Source of the DNA: CAYVBN01 sp964538565
GTDB lineage: Bacteria > Pseudomonadota > Alphaproteobacteria > Rhizobiales > Xanthobacteraceae
Reading direction: 5' to 3'
DNA: 57,904 bases
NCBI GenBank assembly: GCA_964538565.1
Contig: CAZIGW010000013.1
Location: forward strand, 1-57,904
In this document: positions 34,839 through 44,462 of the stretch, piece by piece
How the letters are laid out: every line of letters begins with the position of its first letter
Position numbering within the stretch: position 1 is the stretch's first letter
Notes under the pieces: generated by a model
The model's database searches: none
Seen by the model: the letters and a program-made list of their open reading frames with translations, nothing else
What the model was told of the DNA's origin: nothing
Made by a program: the position numbers and the translations under genes

Positions 34839-37800
34839 GTGCGCCGAATGCACGGTTCGCGCAAGTTCTCGACGTGGCGATTGCGCGATCTCGACGCTCG
34901 AGGGGGCGCCGGTACGGCGTGGTGGAGCGCCGGAGTCCTGGCGAGCATTCTTCTCGGTCTGTTCGCGGTCGGGCTCATCTGGATCGGCACATTCTACATT
35001 CTGCACGAGGAGCGCCAGCGCACCGGCCAGGAAGCCGCGCAACTTACGGCCAATCTGGCGCGCGCCTTCGAAGAGCACATCATCCGCGCGATCCATTCGG
35101 CCGACCAGACGCTCCTCTACGTGCGCTCCGCCTATCTGCGCAACGCCGGCCACTTCAACCTGCACCGCTGGGCCGAGGAACAGAACGCGACGACCGATCT
35201 GATCTTTCATATCAGCATCGTCGGCGCGGACGGCAAGCTGCTCGCCAGCAGTCTCTCCGATCCTCCCCGCCTCGACGTCAGCCGCCGGGATTATTTTCTC
35301 GCCCAGGCGAGCGCCGAGCGGGACGAGTTGCAGATCAGCAAGCCGCGGTTCGGGCATTTCAAACAACGATGGTTCGTCCAGCTGACGCGGCGGATCACCG
35401 CCCCGGACGGCCGTTTCGCGGGAATCGCGATGGTGTCGATCGATCCGCTGGCGCTGTCGCGCTTCTATCAATCGGTCGATCTCGGGCAGAACGGTTCGGT
35501 CGTCCTCGTCGGACTCGACGGAATCGTGCGGGCACGCGGCGCGCCGGGAAGCCACGAGATCGGGCAGACGTTCCTCGGCCGCACGCTGTTCAAGAGACTT
35601 GCGCAAGCGCCCGCCGGCACCTTCGTGACCGCCGGGCACACCGACGGAACGCGGCGGATCACGAGCTATCGCAAGGTGCGAGACTATCCGCTGATCGTAT
35701 CGGTCGGCGTTGCCTACGACGAGGTTTTCGCGGCCTTCCGACGAGATCGCCTGCTGTATTTCTTTGCCGCCACGCTGGTCAGCGGCGTCCTCGCGGCCTT
35801 CACCGCGGTGATCATGCGGCACCAGGTCAGGCTGCAACGCGCGCGCGATCAGCTGCACGCGAGCGAGCGGCAGCACAAGGCGGTGGTCAACAGCGTGCGC
35901 GAGGTGATCTTCCAGACCGACTGCCGCGGCGCGTGGACGTTTCTCAACAGGAGCTGGGTGGACCTCACCGGATTCCCCGTCGAGGAAAGCCTCGGCCGCC
36001 TGGCGGTCGATTTCGTCCATCCGGACGACGCGGGTATCGCGCGACGCCTGCTTGCGCCGGAGGAAGGCCCGACTGCCAAAAGCGGTCAAAATGCCCTGCG
36101 CTTCCGCACCGCGTCCGGCGAGATCTGCTGGGCCGAAGTGACCGACGTGCGGCGCTACGAGCCGGACGGCAGCCCCGGCGGGGTCTCCGGCACGCTCACC
36201 GACGTCACGGAGCGCCGGACCGCGGAAGCCGCGCTGCGCCAGAGCGAGTTCAAGTTCCGATCGATGTTCGACGTCGCCCCGGTCGGAATCGCGTTGACGG
36301 GAGCGGACGGAAAATTCCTCGAAGTGAACAGCGCGTTTGCGCGGCTCACCGGGCGTGCGGCGAGCGAGCTTGCCGACCTGACCTTCCGCGACCTCCTCGC
36401 CGCGCAGGAGGGGCCGCCCGCCAAGCCGTGTTGCGGGATCGGCGACCAGCCTCACATGGCGCCGACCGAGCATGAAGTGGTCGGCCGACACGGGGAACGG
36501 ACGACCGTGCTGCTCAGCGCGGCTCCGGCCTCGCGTAGCGGTGACAGTCCCCTCACCTGGTCGATCATCCAGGACATTTCCGAACGCAAGCGCGCGGAAA
36601 TGAAGATCTGGGAGGCCGTGAACCTCGATCCGCTCACACGTCTGCCCAATCGCACCCACCTGAACGAGGTGATCGAGGAGACGATCGCGCGACCGTCGGC
36701 GGATCCGTTCGCGCTGCTGCTCGTCGACCTCGACAACTTCAAGTTCGTCAACGACACGCTCGGTCACGAGGCGGGCGACCTCGTCTTGCGCGAAAGCGCC
36801 GAACGCATCCGGCGCGCGGTGGGGGCGCACGACATCGTGGCGCGGCTCGGCGGCGACGAATTCGCCGTGCTGGTGCGAACCTGCGAACCGGCCCGGGCGG
36901 CCGACAGGGTGCTGGCATCGCTCAGACGAACCACGGCCTATCGCGGCCATACCATCGAAATCCATGCCAGCATCGGTTTTTCCGTCTATCCGGAGCACGG
37001 CTCGACCCGCTCCGAGCTGCTGCGTTGCGCCGACCTCGCGCTCTATCGGGCCAAGCACATCGGGCGAAATCAGAGCGTCTCGTTCGATCACGCGATGCTG
37101 CGCGAGGCCGAGCGCAAGTTCGAGGTGCTGACTTCCGTGCGCGAGGCGGTCGTCGGCAATCGCGTGGTGGCGGTCTATCAACCGCAGGTATCTGTCGAGA
37201 GTGGTGAAACGCAGGCGTTCGAAGCGCTGGCGCGGATCGCCCACGGCGACGGGAGCTTGCGCAGCCCGACGGAGTTTTGCGCGGCATTCGCCGACGCCGA
37301 CATCGCCCGCCAGCTCGGACTGCAGATGCTGGCGCAGGTGGCCTGCGATCTTTCCGGCTGGCTCGCGACCGGGTTGGACATCAAGCGGATCGCCGTGAAT
37401 GCTTCGCCGGCCGAATTGCGTTGCCGCGACTACGTCGCGCATGTCCTGCAGACACTGGACGCCGCCAAGATTGCTTTCCACCGGTTCGAGGTCGAGGTGA
37501 CCGAGGCGGTCGCTTCCGAGGACGACGTGCCCACGATCCGGCGCAACCTGGAAGTGCTGGCCGCGAACGGAATTTCGCTGGTGCTCGACGACTTCGGCGT
37601 CGGCAGCGCGTCGTTGATGCACATCGAGCGCCTGCCGGTCGCGCGCGTGAAGATCGACCGCTCGCTGGTGCGCCGCCTCACCAGCGCGCCGCAGAGCTGG
37701 GCGATTGCCGACGCGATCGTGCGGCTCTCGCACGGCCTCGGCAAGTCCGTGGTGGCGGAAGGCGTGGAAACGGACGAGCAATTCGACAAGGTGCGCGAAC

Positions 37801-37961
37801 TCGGATGCGATCTCGCCCAGGGCTTTCTGCTGGCGCGGCCGCTGCGTGCCGCGGACGTCGGCGCGCACGTGCTGAGCGGACCGGGGCGGCGGGCGAGACG
37901 GGCACTCCGGCCCGGCGGGACGACTCCGCCGCTCGTCCCGCTCTCTGTTCCGGCCCGCTGA
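34839..37961 (+). CDS. Membrane-bound PAS-GGDEF-EAL cyclic-di-GMP enzyme
   Basis: 1040 residues. A membrane helix (29-54), a periplasmic dCache-like sensor (about 60-300), a second helix (about 310-330), two PAS domains (about 345-480 and 485-600), GGDEF (about 605-765) and EAL (about 775-1020). The diguanylate-cyclase motif is intact (GGDEF at 671-675), as is the phosphodiesterase set: EAL at 795-797, VEVTEAV, LDDFGVGSASL, KIDRS and AEGVET. Both activities are therefore possible. Start is uncertain: GTG 34839 or ATG 34848, neither with a good ribosome-binding site, whereas strong ones precede the leader ORF. Confidence 0.9.
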   Translation: MRRMHGSRKFSTWRLRDLDARGGAGTAWWSAGVLASILLGLFAVGLIWIGTFYILHEERQRTGQEAAQLTANLARAFEEHIIRAIHSADQTLLYVRSAYLRNAGHFNLHRWAEEQNATTDLIFHISIVGADGKLLASSLSDPPRLDVSRRDYFLAQASAERDELQISKPRFGHFKQRWFVQLTRRITAPDGRFAGIAMVSIDPLALSRFYQSVDLGQNGSVVLVGLDGIVRARGAPGSHEIGQTFLGRTLFKRLAQAPAGTFVTAGHTDGTRRITSYRKVRDYPLIVSVGVAYDEVFAAFRRDRLLYFFAATLVSGVLAAFTAVIMRHQVRLQRARDQLHASERQHKAVVNSVREVIFQTDCRGAWTFLNRSWVDLTGFPVEESLGRLAVDFVHPDDAGIARRLLAPEEGPTAKSGQNALRFRTASGEICWAEVTDVRRYEPDGSPGGVSGTLTDVTERRTAEAALRQSEFKFRSMFDVAPVGIALTGADGKFLEVNSAFARLTGRAASELADLTFRDLLAAQEGPPAKPCCGIGDQPHMAPTEHEVVGRHGERTTVLLSAAPASRSGDSPLTWSIIQDISERKRAEMKIWEAVNLDPLTRLPNRTHLNEVIEETIARPSADPFALLLVDLDNFKFVNDTLGHEAGDLVLRESAERIRRAVGAHDIVARLGGDEFAVLVRTCEPARAADRVLASLRRTTAYRGHTIEIHASIGFSVYPEHGSTRSELLRCADLALYRAKHIGRNQSVSFDHAMLREAERKFEVLTSVREAVVGNRVVAVYQPQVSVESGETQAFEALARIAHGDGSLRSPTEFCAAFADADIARQLGLQMLAQVACDLSGWLATGLDIKRIAVNASPAELRCRDYVAHVLQTLDAAKIAFHRFEVEVTEAVASEDDVPTIRRNLEVLAANGISLVLDDFGVGSASLMHIERLPVARVKIDRSLVRRLTSAPQSWAIADAIVRLSHGLGKSVVAEGVETDEQFDKVRELGCDLAQGFLLARPLRAADVGAHVLSGPGRRARRALRPGGTTPPLVPLSVPAR

Positions 37962-38265
37962 TGGCCCGCATTCGGATTTTTCACCGCGCAGAAAGACGCC
38001 GCAACCCTCTGCCGTCTCGTCAGGCGGCCTGCCCGGACCTCCGCGCGACCGTGACGACGCGCCGCACTCCCGCCCTCCGCTGGCCGGAATTGTTGACAGG
38101 CTTCGACCACTCCAGCACCATCGCGCGCAATTCCGGGATGACGGTCATTTCGTTGGCGAATCCGGCGGCGGTCGGGCTGCAAGACGGTTTTCGCGGCAAG
38201 CGTTGTCCGGAAGCTCCAGAACTGCACTGGCACGAACGACCAGTGCGCCTGCCCGGGGATTTGAG
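37962..38265. other. Intergenic region upstream of the orphan tctC
   Basis: 304 bp. Contains TTGACA at 38093-38098 with no clear -10 match, and a perfect 7-bp inverted repeat GCACTGG/CCAGTGC (38224-38230 with 38240-38246), 20 bp before the tctC ATG, which could be an operator or a leader hairpin. No gene is supported. Confidence 0.45.
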
Positions 38266-39294
38266 ATGTTCAAGAATTCGACACGCGTGGCCTGGCCGGC
38301 TGGCCTTTTCCTCGTGCTGACGCTCGGGATCGTGCCTGCGTCGGCGCAGTCGGCCGGCGAGGTGTTCGCCGGCAAGAACGTGAACATGGTGATCGGATTC
38401 GGGCCCGGCGGCGGATACGACATGTGGGGCCGCACGGTTGCGCGGCACATCGGGCAGCACCTGCCGGGCAAGCCGACCGTCGTACCGGTCAACATGCCGG
38501 GTGCCGGCAGCTACACGGCGACGAACTACATCTACACGACCGCGCCCAAGGACGGCACCGTCATGGGCATCATCGCCCGCGACGCCGCGCTCGGGCCGAT
38601 CACCGGCGCCGGCGGCGCCCGCTTCGACCCGACGAAGCTGTCGTGGCTCGGCAGTCCGACGACCGAGACCAACATCTGCATTGCGTTTCACACCTCGCCG
38701 ATCAAGACCGTCGAGGACCTCAAGACCAAGCAATTGATCCTCGGCGACACCGGCCCCGGCACCGGGACCCGCAGCTACCCGAAGGCGCTCACCGAGCTGC
38801 TCGGGCTCAAGTTCAAGCTGGTCAGCGGCTTTCCCTCGTCGGCCGACGTGTTCCTGGCCATGGAGCGCGGAGAGGTCGACGGCATCTGCGAGAGTCTCGA
38901 CAGCGTGAAGAACAAGCGTCCCGATTGGATTCCGAACAAGAAGGTTTCGATCCTGTTCCAGGGCGGCGCCGAGCCCGATCCGGAGCTTGCCGGCGTTCCC
39001 TTCGTGCTCGATCTGGCAAAGACCGAGGACCAGAAGAAGGCGATCGAATTTCTCTATGCCGGCCAGGGAATCGGCCGGCCGTTCGTCGCCCCGCCCGGCC
39101 TGCCGCCGGACCGGCTGAAGATGCTGCGCGATGCGTTCATCGCGACCATGAAGGATCCCGAGTTCATCGCCGATGCCAAGCGCAGCAAACTCGATATCAA
39201 CCCGCAGGACGGCGAGCACCTGGCCGCGCTGATCAACAAGATCTACGCAACACCGAAACCCATCGTGGAAAAGGTGGGCGCCCTCATCAAGTAA
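38266..39294 (+). CDS. Orphan TTT substrate-binding protein TctC (Bug family)
   Basis: 342 residues from ATG 38266. Signal peptide: FKNSTRVAWPAGLFLVLTLG to cleavage near PASAQ. Bug-family body: VNMVIGFGPGGGYDMWGRTVARHI, VPVNMPGAGSYTATNYI, LKTKQLILGDTGPGTGTRSY, PPGLPPDRLKML. It lacks adjacent TctA/TctB genes. The downstream gene begins 56 bp later and encodes a PBP2-fold protein, so the two are probably cotranscribed. It may serve the TctBA pair at 48.7-50.8 kb, which has no TctC of its own, but that is inference. Confidence 0.88.
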   Translation: MFKNSTRVAWPAGLFLVLTLGIVPASAQSAGEVFAGKNVNMVIGFGPGGGYDMWGRTVARHIGQHLPGKPTVVPVNMPGAGSYTATNYIYTTAPKDGTVMGIIARDAALGPITGAGGARFDPTKLSWLGSPTTETNICIAFHTSPIKTVEDLKTKQLILGDTGPGTGTRSYPKALTELLGLKFKLVSGFPSSADVFLAMERGEVDGICESLDSVKNKRPDWIPNKKVSILFQGGAEPDPELAGVPFVLDLAKTEDQKKAIEFLYAGQGIGRPFVAPPGLPPDRLKMLRDAFIATMKDPEFIADAKRSKLDINPQDGEHLAALINKIYATPKPIVEKVGALIK

Positions 39295-39350
39295 GTGGCG
39301 CCTTGCGGCGACCGGGGTCAACACAATTCAAGAAAAAGGACGGGTAGCGG

Positions 39351-40337
39351 ATGGCGCGGAACCTGTGGCTGACGCTTGCATGCGGCGACTATGAAATTGT
39401 CCGGGCGCTCAAGGACGGGACGGTGAAGCCGGACGGCATCGATCTCACGATCGTCACCAGGATGGACTCGAGCACGCGGCACTGGCGCTTCCTGCGCAAC
39501 GGCGAGTTCGACGTCTCCGAACTGTCGAGCTCCTCCTACCTCATCGCCAAGGACGCCGGCCTGCCGTTCGAGGCCATCCCGGTCTTCCTCCACCGGCGCT
39601 TCCGGCACGGCTTCGTGTTCATCAATACGAAGAAGGGCATCCGCGAGCCGCGCGACCTGATCGGTCGCAAGATCGGCGTCAAGTCGTTCCAGGTCAGCGC
39701 GATCCTGTGGATGCGCGGCATTCTCGAGCACGAGTACGGCGTCCCGTGCAAGTCGATCGAGTGGCTGTCGGAGATCGACGAGGACGTCGAATTCACCCCG
39801 CCTCCCGACCTGAAGCTGACACGGCTGCCGCCCTCGAAGTCGGTGGAGCAGATGCTGGTCGCCGGCGAGATCGACGCGGTCATCCATCCCGACCTGATCG
39901 AGCCGCTGATCGAGGGCAATCCCAACGTCGCCCGGCTGTTCCCCGACTACAAGCGCGAGGAGATCGCCTACTTCAAGAAGACGGGCATTTTTCCCATCAT
40001 GCATGTCATGGGCATCCGGCAGGAAATCATCCAGCAATTCCCGTGGGTCGCGATCAACTTGTACAAGGCGTTCGAGGAGGCGAAGGCCCTCGCCATGAAG
40101 CGCATGGTCAATCCGCGGCTCGTCCCGCTCGCCTGGTATCGCGAGGCCTGGGAGGAGCAGGAGAACATTCTCGGGCCCGATCCGTGGGCGTACGGGCTGA
40201 CCGAGCAGAACCGCAAGACGCTGGAGACGCTCGTGCAATACTCGCACGAACAGGGCCTCATCAAGCGGCGCTGGCCCCTCGAAGAGCTCTTCCTCGACGT
40301 GTCGCAAGGCCGAAAGCGCGGCGGCTTCCGGATCTGA
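39351..40337 (+). CDS. 4,5-dihydroxyphthalate decarboxylase-like (Pht5/NMT1 fold) protein
   Basis: 328 residues, no signal peptide (MARNLWLTLACGDYEIVRAL). It matches the Pht5-type decarboxylase family built on a periplasmic-binding-protein-2 fold: GEFDVSELSSSSYL, DLIGRKIGVKSFQVSAILWMRG, GEIDAVIHPDL, GIFPIMHVMGIRQEI. Pht5 decarboxylates 4,5-dihydroxyphthalate to protocatechuate. Being cytosolic, it is more likely an enzyme than a transporter component. It follows an orphan TctC, which suggests that the imported acid is its substrate. Confidence 0.78.
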   Translation: MARNLWLTLACGDYEIVRALKDGTVKPDGIDLTIVTRMDSSTRHWRFLRNGEFDVSELSSSSYLIAKDAGLPFEAIPVFLHRRFRHGFVFINTKKGIREPRDLIGRKIGVKSFQVSAILWMRGILEHEYGVPCKSIEWLSEIDEDVEFTPPPDLKLTRLPPSKSVEQMLVAGEIDAVIHPDLIEPLIEGNPNVARLFPDYKREEIAYFKKTGIFPIMHVMGIRQEIIQQFPWVAINLYKAFEEAKALAMKRMVNPRLVPLAWYREAWEEQENILGPDPWAYGLTEQNRKTLETLVQYSHEQGLIKRRWPLEELFLDVSQGRKRGGFRI

Positions 40338-40626
40338 CGTCGACACGGCCGCGGCGCGGCGTGCCGGCTCGTCGGAAGCGCTCCGCGCGATGGCGCGGGC
40401 CGACGGGAGCGGCGCCGCGGGCACGGCGCGGGAATTTCCGGTTTCCCCGCCTCCGCCTCACCGGCGGCATCGCTCTCTCACGCCGCCCGAACGCCGCGCG
40501 CGGGGAATGAACAAGAACAAGCACTCCAAACGCCGGCGTCGGTCGACACTGGCGGCGCCCGCACGAGCGGAACCTTTCCGGCAAGCCATTCGTTTGGAAA
40601 ACTAAGTCCGAACGCTGGAGAGTTTC

Positions 40627-41742
40627 ATGAAAATTGCCCAAATTGCGCCGCTCGTCGAGAGCGTGCCGCCGCTCCTCTATGGCGGAACGGAACGGATCGT
40701 GTCCTACCTCACGGAGGAGCTGGTCCGGCAAGGGCACGAGGTGACTCTGTTCGCGAGCGGAGACTCGATTACCTCCGCCGAGCTCGTGGGCTGCACGCCG
40801 CGGGCGCTGCGCCTCGACCCGAAGGTCGTCGACGTCATCCCGTATCACATGCTGATGCTCGACCGCGTCCGTCAGCGGGCGGACGAATTCGACGTGCTTC
40901 ACTTCCACATCGACCAATTCCACTTTCCGGTCTTTCATCACATGGCCGATCGCGCCATCACGACCGTGCACGGCCGGCAGGATCTTCACGACCTCAAGCC
41001 GCTCTACAGCGGCTTCCCCGACATGCCGCTCGTCTCGATCTCGCATTCGCAGCGGACGCCCATTCCGCACGCCAATTTCATTGCCACGGTGTACCACGGC
41101 CTGCCGAACGACCTGCACCCGCCCGTGTTCAATCCCCGCGGCGGCTATGTCGCCTTCCTCGGCCGCATCTCGCCGGAGAAGCGACCCGACCGGGCGATCG
41201 CCATCGCCCGTAGCCTCGGCATTCCGCTCAAGATCGCCGCCAAGGTCGACAGGGTCGACCAAGCTTATTTCCGCGAGGAAATCGCCCCCCTGCTGAAGGA
41301 GCCCGGGGTCGAATTCGTCGGAGAGATCAACGAGCGGCAGAAGTCGGAATTCCTCGGCGAGGCGCTGGCGCTATTGTTCCCCATCGACTGGCCGGAACCC
41401 TTCGGCCTGGCGCTGATCGAGGCGATGGCGTGCGGGACCCCGGTGCTGTCGTTCCGCGCCGGGGCGGTCGACGAAATTCTCGAAGAAGGAGTAACGGGTT
41501 GCATCGTCGACACGATGGACGAGGCGATCGAGGCGCTGCCGCGGGTGCTCAAGCTCGATCGCCGCACCGTGCGACGCCGGTTCGAGGCGAGGTTTTCCGC
41601 CACCCGGATGGCCAAAGACTACGTCAACATCTATCGTGCGCGGGCGCGCAGCTCCGCTGCCGCCGATATCGGCCGGGAGGTTCCGGTCCGGCCGACTCGC
41701 GAGCGCATCGCCAGGAACGAACAACAGTCGTATGTCGAGTGA
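40627..41742 (+). CDS. Glycosyltransferase family 4 protein
   Basis: 371 residues from ATG 40627, GGAGAG upstream. GT-B fold: N-terminal APLVESVPPLLYGGTERIVS, SISHSQRTPIP, then GRISPEKRPDRAIAIA and the donor-site EPFGLALIEAMACGTPVL with the E-x7-E motif. It transfers a sugar from a nucleotide donor to an unknown acceptor. Its end overlaps the amylo-alpha-1,6-glucosidase gene by 11 bp. Such GT4/glucosidase pairs are common in alphaproteobacteria and may deal with glucans or osmoregulated sugars. Confidence 0.88.
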   Translation: MKIAQIAPLVESVPPLLYGGTERIVSYLTEELVRQGHEVTLFASGDSITSAELVGCTPRALRLDPKVVDVIPYHMLMLDRVRQRADEFDVLHFHIDQFHFPVFHHMADRAITTVHGRQDLHDLKPLYSGFPDMPLVSISHSQRTPIPHANFIATVYHGLPNDLHPPVFNPRGGYVAFLGRISPEKRPDRAIAIARSLGIPLKIAAKVDRVDQAYFREEIAPLLKEPGVEFVGEINERQKSEFLGEALALLFPIDWPEPFGLALIEAMACGTPVLSFRAGAVDEILEEGVTGCIVDTMDEAIEALPRVLKLDRRTVRRRFEARFSATRMAKDYVNIYRARARSSAAADIGREVPVRPTRERIARNEQQSYVE

Positions 41743-43915
41743 CGACACCCTGCTGACAGGAGAATCGGAGCGCGAGACTCCGTTTTACATTCCGGCCACG
41801 GCCTCCTCCACCAGAACTCGGTGCGTCCTCAAGCACGGAGACATGTTCATGGTGGTGGACGGCCATGGCGACATCGGCGCCTCGGCCGGCGGGCCGGACG
41901 GCCTGTTCCATGCGGACACACGCTTCCTCTCGCATTTCGAGCTGCTGCTGAACGGTCTGCAGCCGCTGCCGCTCGGCTCGAACGTGCGGGACGACAATTC
42001 GCTGCTGACCGTCGATCTGACCAATCCGGACATCTACTTCGACCAGGAGATCGTGTTGCGCAAGGACACGCTCCACATCCTGCGCACGTTCTTTCTCTGG
42101 AGGGGCACGGCCTATCACCGGATCGCGGTGCGAAATCACGGCGAGCACAACGTCGAGATCACCCTGAGCTTCACGTTCGGCAACGATTTCGCCGACGTGT
42201 TCGAAGTCAGGGGCATGCGGCGCCCGCGGCGCGGCGCATCCGCGAGCTCCGTCGTCGGGTCGCAAGGCGTCCTGCTGCGATACGCCGGGCTCGACGCGCG
42301 CCTGCACACCACCCTGCTCCGATTCGACCCGCCGCCCACGCACATCTCGACGAGCTCGGCTTCCTACAAGCTCAAGCTCGCGCCCGATCAGAGCATCGCC
42401 CTGTTCGTCTCCATCAGCTGCGATCGCCCCGTGCAGGAGACGCCCGTTCCTTTCCTGCGCGGGCTGCGCGCGGCAAACCGCGAACGCAAGGCCCTGACCA
42501 AGGACGCGGCGACGATCGAGAGCTCCAACGAATTGTTCAACGAGGTGCTCTGTCGCGCCATGGCGGACCTCGTCATGCTGACGACGCAGACGCCGCAGGG
42601 ACCGTTTCCGTACGCCGGCATTCCCTGGTATTCGACCACGTTCGGGCGCGACGCCCTGATCACCGCGATGCAGACGCTGTGGCTCGATCCGAACCTCGCG
42701 CGCGGCGTGCTCAGGCGGCTCGCGGCGTTCCAGGCGAACGAACACGATCCGCAGGCCGATGCCGAGCCGGGCAAGATCCTGCACGAGATGCGCTCGGGCG
42801 AAATGGCGGCTCTGCGCGAAATTCCTTTCGGGCTCTACTACGGCAGCGTCGATTCGACGCCGCTCTTCGTCATGCTGGCCGGGCTCTACGACCGCCGCAC
42901 CGGCGACGACGAAACCCTGCAGGAACTGTGGCCGGCGATCGAGCGCGCGCTCGCCTGGATCGACGGCCCGGGCGACCCGGACCGCGACGGATTCGTCGAG
43001 TACCAGCGGACCACCGAAAAAGGCCTGAGCAACCAGGGCTGGAAGGATTCCTTCGACGCCGTCTTTCACGCCGACGGGCGCCTCGCGCAGGGGCCGCTCG
43101 CCATCGTGGAAGTGCAGGGCTACATCTACGCGGCCAAGCGGCTGGCCGCCTATTGCGCGCGGCGGCTCGGCCACGATGAGCGCGCGGTCGAGCTGAGCGC
43201 GCAGGCGGAGGCTCTCGCCCAGCACATCAACGCGGCCTTCTGGTGCCCGGAGATCGAGACCTATGCGCTCGCCCTCGACGGCGAGAAGAAGCCCTGCCGC
43301 GTGCGCACGACGAACGCCGGGCATCTGCTGTTCACCGGCGTCGCGCGCCCCGAATATGCGCAGGCGCTCGGCAAGCGGCTCCTGGGGCCCGACTTCTTCA
43401 CCGGCTGGGGAATTCGCACCGTCGCAGCCGGAGAGGCGCGCTACAATCCCATGTCCTACCACAACGGATCGGTGTGGCCGCACGACAATGCGCTGGTCGC
43501 ACTCGGACTGGCCAACTATCACATGAAGTCGCTGGCCGAGCGGGTCTTCACCGGCCTGTTCGAGGCCGCGATCTACATGGACCTGCAACGTCTGCCGGAG
43601 CTGTTCTGCGGCTTCCGTCGCGAACGCGGCCGCGGGCCCACGCTCTACCCGGTCGCCTGCGCACCGCAGGCGTGGGCGAGCGGAGCCCCGTTCCTGCTGC
43701 TTCAGGCATGCCTCGGACTCGACTTCGACCCGGCCCGCCACGAGATCCGTCTGACGGCGCCGACGCTGCCGTCGTTTCTCGACCGGATCGTGCTGCGCAA
43801 TCTCCGGCTGCGCGAGTCGAGCATCGATCTGTGCGTGAGCCGGCACGGCGACAACGTCTCGCTCCAGGTCCTGCGCCAGGAGGGCCCTGTCAAGGTGTCG
43901 ATGGACGTCAGCTGA
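41732..43915 (+). CDS. Amylo-alpha-1,6-glucosidase family protein (glycogen debranching-like)
   Basis: 727 residues from ATG 41732. An N-terminal debranching-enzyme beta-domain (GGPDGLFHADTRFLSHFELL, RIAVRNHGEHNVEITLSF) precedes a six-hairpin alpha/alpha toroid: GIPWYSTTFGRDALITAMQ, GSVDSTPLFVMLAGLY, NQGWKDSFDAVFHADG, NPMSYHNGSVWPHDNALVA. Catalytic acids are likely in the WKDS and GRDA motifs. It probably removes alpha-1,6-linked glucose from glucan, or a related linkage. No signal peptide. It overlaps the GT4 gene by 11 bp, indicating coupled expression. Confidence 0.88.
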   Translation: MSSDDTLLTGESERETPFYIPATASSTRTRCVLKHGDMFMVVDGHGDIGASAGGPDGLFHADTRFLSHFELLLNGLQPLPLGSNVRDDNSLLTVDLTNPDIYFDQEIVLRKDTLHILRTFFLWRGTAYHRIAVRNHGEHNVEITLSFTFGNDFADVFEVRGMRRPRRGASASSVVGSQGVLLRYAGLDARLHTTLLRFDPPPTHISTSSASYKLKLAPDQSIALFVSISCDRPVQETPVPFLRGLRAANRERKALTKDAATIESSNELFNEVLCRAMADLVMLTTQTPQGPFPYAGIPWYSTTFGRDALITAMQTLWLDPNLARGVLRRLAAFQANEHDPQADAEPGKILHEMRSGEMAALREIPFGLYYGSVDSTPLFVMLAGLYDRRTGDDETLQELWPAIERALAWIDGPGDPDRDGFVEYQRTTEKGLSNQGWKDSFDAVFHADGRLAQGPLAIVEVQGYIYAAKRLAAYCARRLGHDERAVELSAQAEALAQHINAAFWCPEIETYALALDGEKKPCRVRTTNAGHLLFTGVARPEYAQALGKRLLGPDFFTGWGIRTVAAGEARYNPMSYHNGSVWPHDNALVALGLANYHMKSLAERVFTGLFEAAIYMDLQRLPELFCGFRRERGRGPTLYPVACAPQAWASGAPFLLLQACLGLDFDPARHEIRLTAPTLPSFLDRIVLRNLRLRESSIDLCVSRHGDNVSLQVLRQEGPVKVSMDVS

Positions 43916-43955
43916 CGCGAGCGAGGTCGCTCCAGCCGGCGCGAACCTGCGCGTG

Positions 43956-44420
43956 TCACGACTTGCCGGCGAGTTCCTCCAGGGCCTTGCGGACCGCGAG
44001 CACCGCGGACTCGATCGTATAGGGCTTGAGCAGCCAGCCGAGCGGCCCGGCCGGCTCCGCCCGCCGCCGCGTCTCCGGGTCGTGATGCGCCGTCGCGAAG
44101 ATCGACCGAATGCCGCTGCGATCGAAGATGTCCAATGCGGCGTCCACGCCGTCGCGCGCGCCCATCAGACGGATGTCCATGAGCACGAGGGTCGGTCTTG
44201 CCTGAAGCGCAAGCTCGACCGCCTCCTCGGCCGACCGGGCGATTCCGACCACCGCAAGTCCCGCATCCGTCAGCCCGGCTTCCATCTCGATCGACAGGAG
44301 GTAATCATCCTCCACGACCAGGATGCGCACGGGTTCGCTGGACGGCGGCTCCGACGGGCTCGTCTCGGACGAGAAAGCGGCGCTCGATTGTCGGATGAAG
44401 TGCGGGCGCGTCAGAGCCAC
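43956..44420 (-). CDS. Single-domain response regulator
   Basis: 154 residues from GTG 44420; GTG 44330 (VRILVVEDDYLLS) would remove a Ser/Pro-rich N-terminus. The receiver domain has the acidic pair VVEDD, phosphoacceptor Asp in LVLMDIRL and the signal lysine in WLLKPYT. There is no output domain. The kinase gene ends 42 bp upstream on the same strand, so they form an operon. GARDGVDAA after the phosphosite is typical of receivers paired with HisKA_2/HWE kinases in alphaproteobacteria. Confidence 0.88.
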   Translation of the reverse strand: MALTRPHFIRQSSAAFSSETSPSEPPSSEPVRILVVEDDYLLSIEMEAGLTDAGLAVVGIARSAEEAVELALQARPTLVLMDIRLMGARDGVDAALDIFDRSGIRSIFATAHHDPETRRRAEPAGPLGWLLKPYTIESAVLAVRKALEELAGKS

Positions 44421-44462
44421 GGGCGCGATCGTCCCGGGCCGCGAGAGCCTTGCGCAGATCGC

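Noticed and set aside
34833..37868. A 1011-codon minus-strand open frame
   Set aside because: Antisense to the GGDEF/EAL gene, with no recognisable domain; stop codons are avoided by codon bias.
38020..38148. A short minus-strand peptide frame before the orphan tctC
   Set aside because: No start signal or conservation evidence; it overlaps a likely promoter region.
40390..40605. A 71-codon basic ORF, or its 32-codon tail from ATG 40507
   Set aside because: No family match and no ribosome-binding site beyond a weak GGGGA; left as intergenic.
41624..43846. A 740-codon minus-strand open frame opposite the glucosidase gene
   Set aside because: Antisense shadow; the plus strand has clear family motifs.
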